In this document: positions 60,760-64,000 of the stretch, in pieces | Position numbering within the stretch: position 1 is the stretch's first letter | How the letters are laid out: every line of letters begins with the position of its first letter | From: Sphingomonas sp. SUN039 | Lineage (GTDB): Bacteria > Pseudomonadota > Alphaproteobacteria > Sphingomonadales > Sphingomonadaceae | DNA: 64,000 bases | Direction: 5' to 3' | Assembly: GCF_024758725.1 (NCBI RefSeq) | Contig: NZ_CP096972.1 | Span: forward strand, 2,958,001 to 3,022,000 | The notes under the pieces: generated by a model | Databases searched by the model: none | Told to the model about the DNA's origin: nothing | What the model saw: only the letters and a program-made list of their open reading frames with translations | Position numbers and translations under genes: made by a program

Positions 60760-62205
60760 ATGATGGCCGATAACCCGATGCTGAAGTTCGTCGACCGCGA
60801 CCAGGCCTATCCCGCCAAGCGGGCCGCGACCGCGCGTATGGATGACTTTCGAGAAATTGCGGACCGTTATGCCGTGGAGAGCGCCGAGGACCAGTCGGCG
60901 CGCTGCTCGCAATGCGGCGTCCCCTATTGCTCGGTGCATTGCCCGCTGCACAACCACATCCCCGACTGGCTGCGCCTGACGGCAGAGGGGCGGCTGCGCG
61001 AGGCATATGAGCTGTCGAACGCGACCTCGACGATGCCCGAAATCTGCGGCCGTATCTGCCCGCAGGATCGTCTCTGCGAAGGCAATTGCGTCATCGAGTT
61101 TTCGGGCCATGGCGCAGTGACCATCGGCTCGGTCGAAAAGTTCATCACCGACACGGCGTGGGAAGAAGGCTGGGTCGAACCCATTGTGCCGGGTCCGTCG
61201 AAGGGCCAGTCGGTCGGCGTCATCGGCGCGGGACCGGCGGGGATGACGGTTGCCGAGCTGCTGCGCGTGCGCGGCTATGAGGTGCACATCTACGACCGTT
61301 ACGACCGCGCAGGCGGGCTGCTGACCTATGGCATTCCGGGGTTCAAACTCGAAAAGCCCGTCGTCATGCGCCGCGTCGAACGGCTGCGCGAGGGCGGCAT
61401 CGTCTTCCATCACGGATTCGAAGTCGGCCGCGACGCGACGCTCGACGAACTCCGCCAGAAACACGACGCGGTCTTTATCGGCACCGGCGTCTACAAACCG
61501 CGTGCGATCAAGGCACCGGGCGTCGGCGCGCCGGGGGTGGTCGATGCGCTCGATTATCTGACCGCCTCGAACCGCAAGGGGTTTGGCGATGCCGTGCCCG
61601 CGTTCGATGACGGGTCGCTCGATGCCCGCGGCAAGGATATCGTCGTCATCGGCGGCGGCGACACCGCGATGGACTGCGTGCGGACGGCGGTGCGGCAGGG
61701 CGCGGCGTCGGTGAAGTGCCTCTACCGCCGCGACCGCGCCAACATGCCGGGGTCGCAACGCGAAGTGGCGAACGCCGAGGAAGAAGGCGTCGAATTCGTC
61801 TGGCTGTCCGCGCCCGAAGCGTTCGACGGGACGGAGGGCGTCAGCGGCGTCCGCGCCACCAAGATGCGTCTCGGACGCCCCGATGCCAGCGGCCGCCGTG
61901 CGCCCGAACCCGATCCCGGCAGCGAGTTCCGCCTCGACGCAGACCTCGTCATCAAAGCGCTGGGGTTCGACGCCGAAGATTTGCCCAAGCTGTTCGGCAG
62001 CGCCGACCTTGGCGTCACGCGCTGGGGCACCGTGCGGATCGACCACAAGACGATGATGACCAGCCTCGACGGCGTGTTCGCGGGCGGCGACATCGTGCGC
62101 GGCGCGAGCCTTGTCGTCTGGGCCGTGCGCGACGGGCGCGATGTGGCCGAGCGCATGCACGGGTATTTGAAGGCAAAGGCGAAGCAGGAAAGGCTGGCTG
62201 CATGA
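60760..62205 (+). CDS. gltD: Glutamate synthase (NADPH) small subunit
   Basis: 481 residues from ATG 60760 (ATG 60763 is equally possible). The N-terminal Fe-S cluster region has CSQCGVPYCSVHCPLHN and CGRICPQDRLCEGNC. The FAD site is VIGAGPAGMTVAELL (about 150) and the NADPH site VVIGGGDTAMDC (about 298). The FAD-contact GGDIVRGASLVVWAVRDG ends the protein. It feeds electrons from NADPH to GltB for ammonia assimilation. Coupled by ATGA to a DUF2059 gene. Confidence 0.95.
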   Translation: MMADNPMLKFVDRDQAYPAKRAATARMDDFREIADRYAVESAEDQSARCSQCGVPYCSVHCPLHNHIPDWLRLTAEGRLREAYELSNATSTMPEICGRICPQDRLCEGNCVIEFSGHGAVTIGSVEKFITDTAWEEGWVEPIVPGPSKGQSVGVIGAGPAGMTVAELLRVRGYEVHIYDRYDRAGGLLTYGIPGFKLEKPVVMRRVERLREGGIVFHHGFEVGRDATLDELRQKHDAVFIGTGVYKPRAIKAPGVGAPGVVDALDYLTASNRKGFGDAVPAFDDGSLDARGKDIVVIGGGDTAMDCVRTAVRQGAASVKCLYRRDRANMPGSQREVANAEEEGVEFVWLSAPEAFDGTEGVSGVRATKMRLGRPDASGRRAPEPDPGSEFRLDADLVIKALGFDAEDLPKLFGSADLGVTRWGTVRIDHKTMMTSLDGVFAGGDIVRGASLVVWAVRDGRDVAERMHGYLKAKAKQERLAA

Positions 62206-62915
62206 AGACGATGATCGCTCTGGCCACGCTTGCACTCGCCACGCCGCTGTCGGCCCAGACCGTGGTGGCAACCCATGACGCGCCGCCGGCCGCCGCACCC
62301 TCGCCGGTCGCGACCGACATCGCGGCAAAGCTGTTTCCCGACGGCACGTACCGGAAAATGCTCGGCGACACCTTCTCCAAGATGATGTCGGGCATGATCG
62401 ACCAGATGGGCAACATGCCGCTGGGCGATCTGGTGAAGGCCTATGGGCTGGATACCGACGCAGCGGCAAAGCTCGACAAGGCCACCGTGAACAAGGTCAT
62501 GGCCATCCTCGATCCGGCGTTCAAGGAACGCATGCGGCTGGTGATGGACGGCATGTTCAAGGGGATGATCCCGCTGTTCGAAAAGATGGAGCCGGACTTG
62601 CGCGCGGGGCTCGCCGAATCGCTCGCGCACCGGTTCACGCCTGCCGAACTGGGCGAACTCAAGACGTTCTTTGCAACCCCGACCGGCAACAGCTTTGCCG
62701 GACAGCAGATGCTGCTGTTCATGGACCCGGCGGTGATGGGGCGGATGCAGGCACAGATGCCCAAGATTATGGAAGCGATGCCGACGCTGGTCGGTGCCGC
62801 AGCCAAGGCTGCGGCATCGTTGCCGAAAGCGAAGAAATATGCCGACCTGACCGAGGCCGAGCGTGCCGAGCTCGCCGCCCTGCTCGGCATCGACCCGAAG
62901 AAGATGAAGAAATGA
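62202..62915 (+). CDS. Exported DUF2059-type protein inside the glt operon
   Basis: 237 residues, ATG 62202 overlapping the gltD stop. The signal peptide MKTMIALATLALATPLSAQT is followed by helices typical of DUF2059 (PAFKERMRLVMDGMFKGMIP, LAHRFTPAELGELKTFFATP, GQQMLLFMDPAVMGRMQ) and a Lys-rich end. DUF2059 has no known function. Its stop overlaps gltB's start (ATGA). An exported protein between the two subunits of a cytoplasmic enzyme is curious; it may serve only as a conserved passenger in the operon. Confidence 0.72.
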   Translation: MKTMIALATLALATPLSAQTVVATHDAPPAAAPSPVATDIAAKLFPDGTYRKMLGDTFSKMMSGMIDQMGNMPLGDLVKAYGLDTDAAAKLDKATVNKVMAILDPAFKERMRLVMDGMFKGMIPLFEKMEPDLRAGLAESLAHRFTPAELGELKTFFATPTGNSFAGQQMLLFMDPAVMGRMQAQMPKIMEAMPTLVGAAAKAAASLPKAKKYADLTEAERAELAALLGIDPKKMKK

Positions 62916-64000
62916 CCGACCAGCGCGAACGTCTCGCCGCCGAGGGCATGTACCGCCCCGACATGGAATCCGATGCCTGCGGCGTCGGCCTCGTCGCCGC
63001 GACCGATGGGCGCGCGAGCCGCCGCGTCGTGGCATCGGCCATCGAGGCGCTGAAGGCCGTGTGGCACCGCGGCGCGGTCGATGCCGATGGTAAGACCGGC
63101 GACGGCGCGGGACTCCATGTCGATTTGCCGCTCGCGTTCTTCGACGACGCGATTGTCGGCAGCGGGCACAAGCCGATCCCGAACCGGCGGCTCGCGGTCG
63201 GCATGATCTTCCTCCCCCGCACCGATCTCGGCGCGCAGGAGAGCTGCCGCACCATTGTCGAAAGCGAAATCATCGACGCGGGCTACACCATCTACGGATG
63301 GCGGCAGGTGCCGGTCGACATCTCGGTGATCGGGCGCAAGGCGCAATCGCTGCGTCCCGAGATCGAGCAGATCATGATCGCCGGCCCCGCGCCCGATGCG
63401 GTCAGTATCGAGGAGTTCGAAAAGAACCTGTACCTTGTGCGCCGCCGGATCGAACGGCGGATCATCGCCGCGCAGATCCAGGGCTTCTACGTCTGCTCGC
63501 TTTCGTGCCGCTCGATTGTCTACAAGGGGCTGTTCCTCGCCGAGAGCCTGTCGGTGTTCTACCCCGACCTGACCGACGAACGGTTCACCTCGCGCGTCGC
63601 GATTTTCCACCAGCGCTATTCGACCAACACCTTCCCGCAATGGTGGCTGGCGCAACCGTTCCGCGCGCTGGCGCATAACGGCGAGATCAACACCATCCGT
63701 GGTAACAAGAACTGGATGAAGGCGCATGAAATCCGGATGGCGAGCCTCGCCTTCGGCGATTCATCGGACGACATCAAACCGGTGATTCCGGCGGGCGCGA
63801 GCGACACCGCTGCGCTCGATGCGGTGTTCGAGGTGATCTGCCGCTCGGGGAGAGACGCGCCGACCGCAAAGACCATGCTCGTCCCCGAAGCGTGGCAGGC
63901 CAAGGCCGACATGCCGCAGGCGCACAAGGATATGTACGCCTATCTGGCGAGCGTGATGGAGCCGTGGGACGGCCCTGCCGCGCTCGCCATGACCGACGGT
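62912..64000 (+). CDS. gltB: Glutamate synthase large subunit, N-terminal part (runs off the window)
   Basis: About 363 residues in the window. The glutaminase (Ntn) domain begins ESDACGVGLVAATDGR, and C23 becomes the N-terminal nucleophile after removal of a 22-residue leader. Substrate-binding features include HQRYSTNTFPQW and ALAHNGEINTIRGNKNWM (about 235-270). Glutamine is hydrolysed here and ammonia is channelled to the synthase domain, which lies beyond the edge. The start overlaps the DUF2059 stop (ATGA). Confidence 0.95.
   Translation, partial: MTDQRERLAAEGMYRPDMESDACGVGLVAATDGRASRRVVASAIEALKAVWHRGAVDADGKTGDGAGLHVDLPLAFFDDAIVGSGHKPIPNRRLAVGMIFLPRTDLGAQESCRTIVESEIIDAGYTIYGWRQVPVDISVIGRKAQSLRPEIEQIMIAGPAPDAVSIEEFEKNLYLVRRRIERRIIAAQIQGFYVCSLSCRSIVYKGLFLAESLSVFYPDLTDERFTSRVAIFHQRYSTNTFPQWWLAQPFRALAHNGEINTIRGNKNWMKAHEIRMASLAFGDSSDDIKPVIPAGASDTAALDAVFEVICRSGRDAPTAKTMLVPEAWQAKADMPQAHKDMYAYLASVMEPWDGPAALAMTDG

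Overview
The window is high-GC alphaproteobacterial DNA and looks like a sphingomonad (Sphingomonas, Sphingopyxis, Novosphingobium type). The signs are a Gly-rich tandem cold-shock protein, a TonB receptor beside a catabolic operon, a complex I NDUFA9-like protein next to uppP, and many operons coupled by 4-bp ATGA, GTGA or TTGA overlaps. Start choices and frames come from reading the sequence. Functions come from recognised family motifs, and no database search was run.

Left part, 1-15.1 kb: partial ribonuclease D, a DUF4870 membrane protein and a two-domain cold-shock protein. Next come the ligase-associated helicase and exonuclease without their usual ligase, split by a secreted helical-repeat protein. 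An AT-richer orphan gene and a nested inverted repeat of REP type follow. Then come aconitase acnA with a coupled GFA-family gene, an M15-like protein, and a single-chain type ISP-like restriction-modification enzyme. A three-hairpin repeat ending in a tRNA-Leu 3' fragment follows that enzyme.

Middle part, 15.3-28.3 kb: a catabolic gene cluster. It holds a GPH-type transporter, alpha/beta hydrolase, aldo/keto reductase, phytanoyl-CoA dioxygenase-like protein, amidohydrolase, tandem VOC protein, TonB receptor, two SDRs, a secreted lipase-like hydrolase and a TetR regulator. Five promoter regions carry the same 18-bp motif, ATTGACY-N5-TATAAT, in the same orientation towards the gene, so the cluster looks like one regulon. 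The substrate is not evident.

28.4-38.3 kb: DUF302 and YeeE/YedE genes, a LysR regulator, a peroxiredoxin-like protein, and an operon of 3-hydroxybutyrate dehydrogenase, NDH-2-like oxidoreductase and patatin. A bufferin-type metallophore operon follows (DUF2282 precursor, DUF692/MNIO, DUF2063, DoxX), led by a secreted cupin.

39-57.5 kb: a large RTX/FG-GAP surface protein and an operon of three genes: an S8 protease with about 132 Pro-Thr dipeptides, a small exported protein, and a DUF6065-JmjC fusion. Then come a winged-helix protein, a LytS/LytTR-type two-component pair, and a divergent set of DoxX, ferric-reductase-like and secreted OB-fold genes.

57.5-64 kb: a decayed island end, with an integrase remnant head to head with a nuclease-like remnant. 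It abuts a second copy of the three-hairpin repeat and an intact tRNA-Leu(CAG). Core genes resume with the NDUFA9-like protein, uppP, and gltD-DUF2059-gltB. The two tRNA-Leu 3' ends, about 43 kb apart and bracketing mainly accessory genes, may be the attachment sites of one island or of stacked islands at tRNA-Leu.
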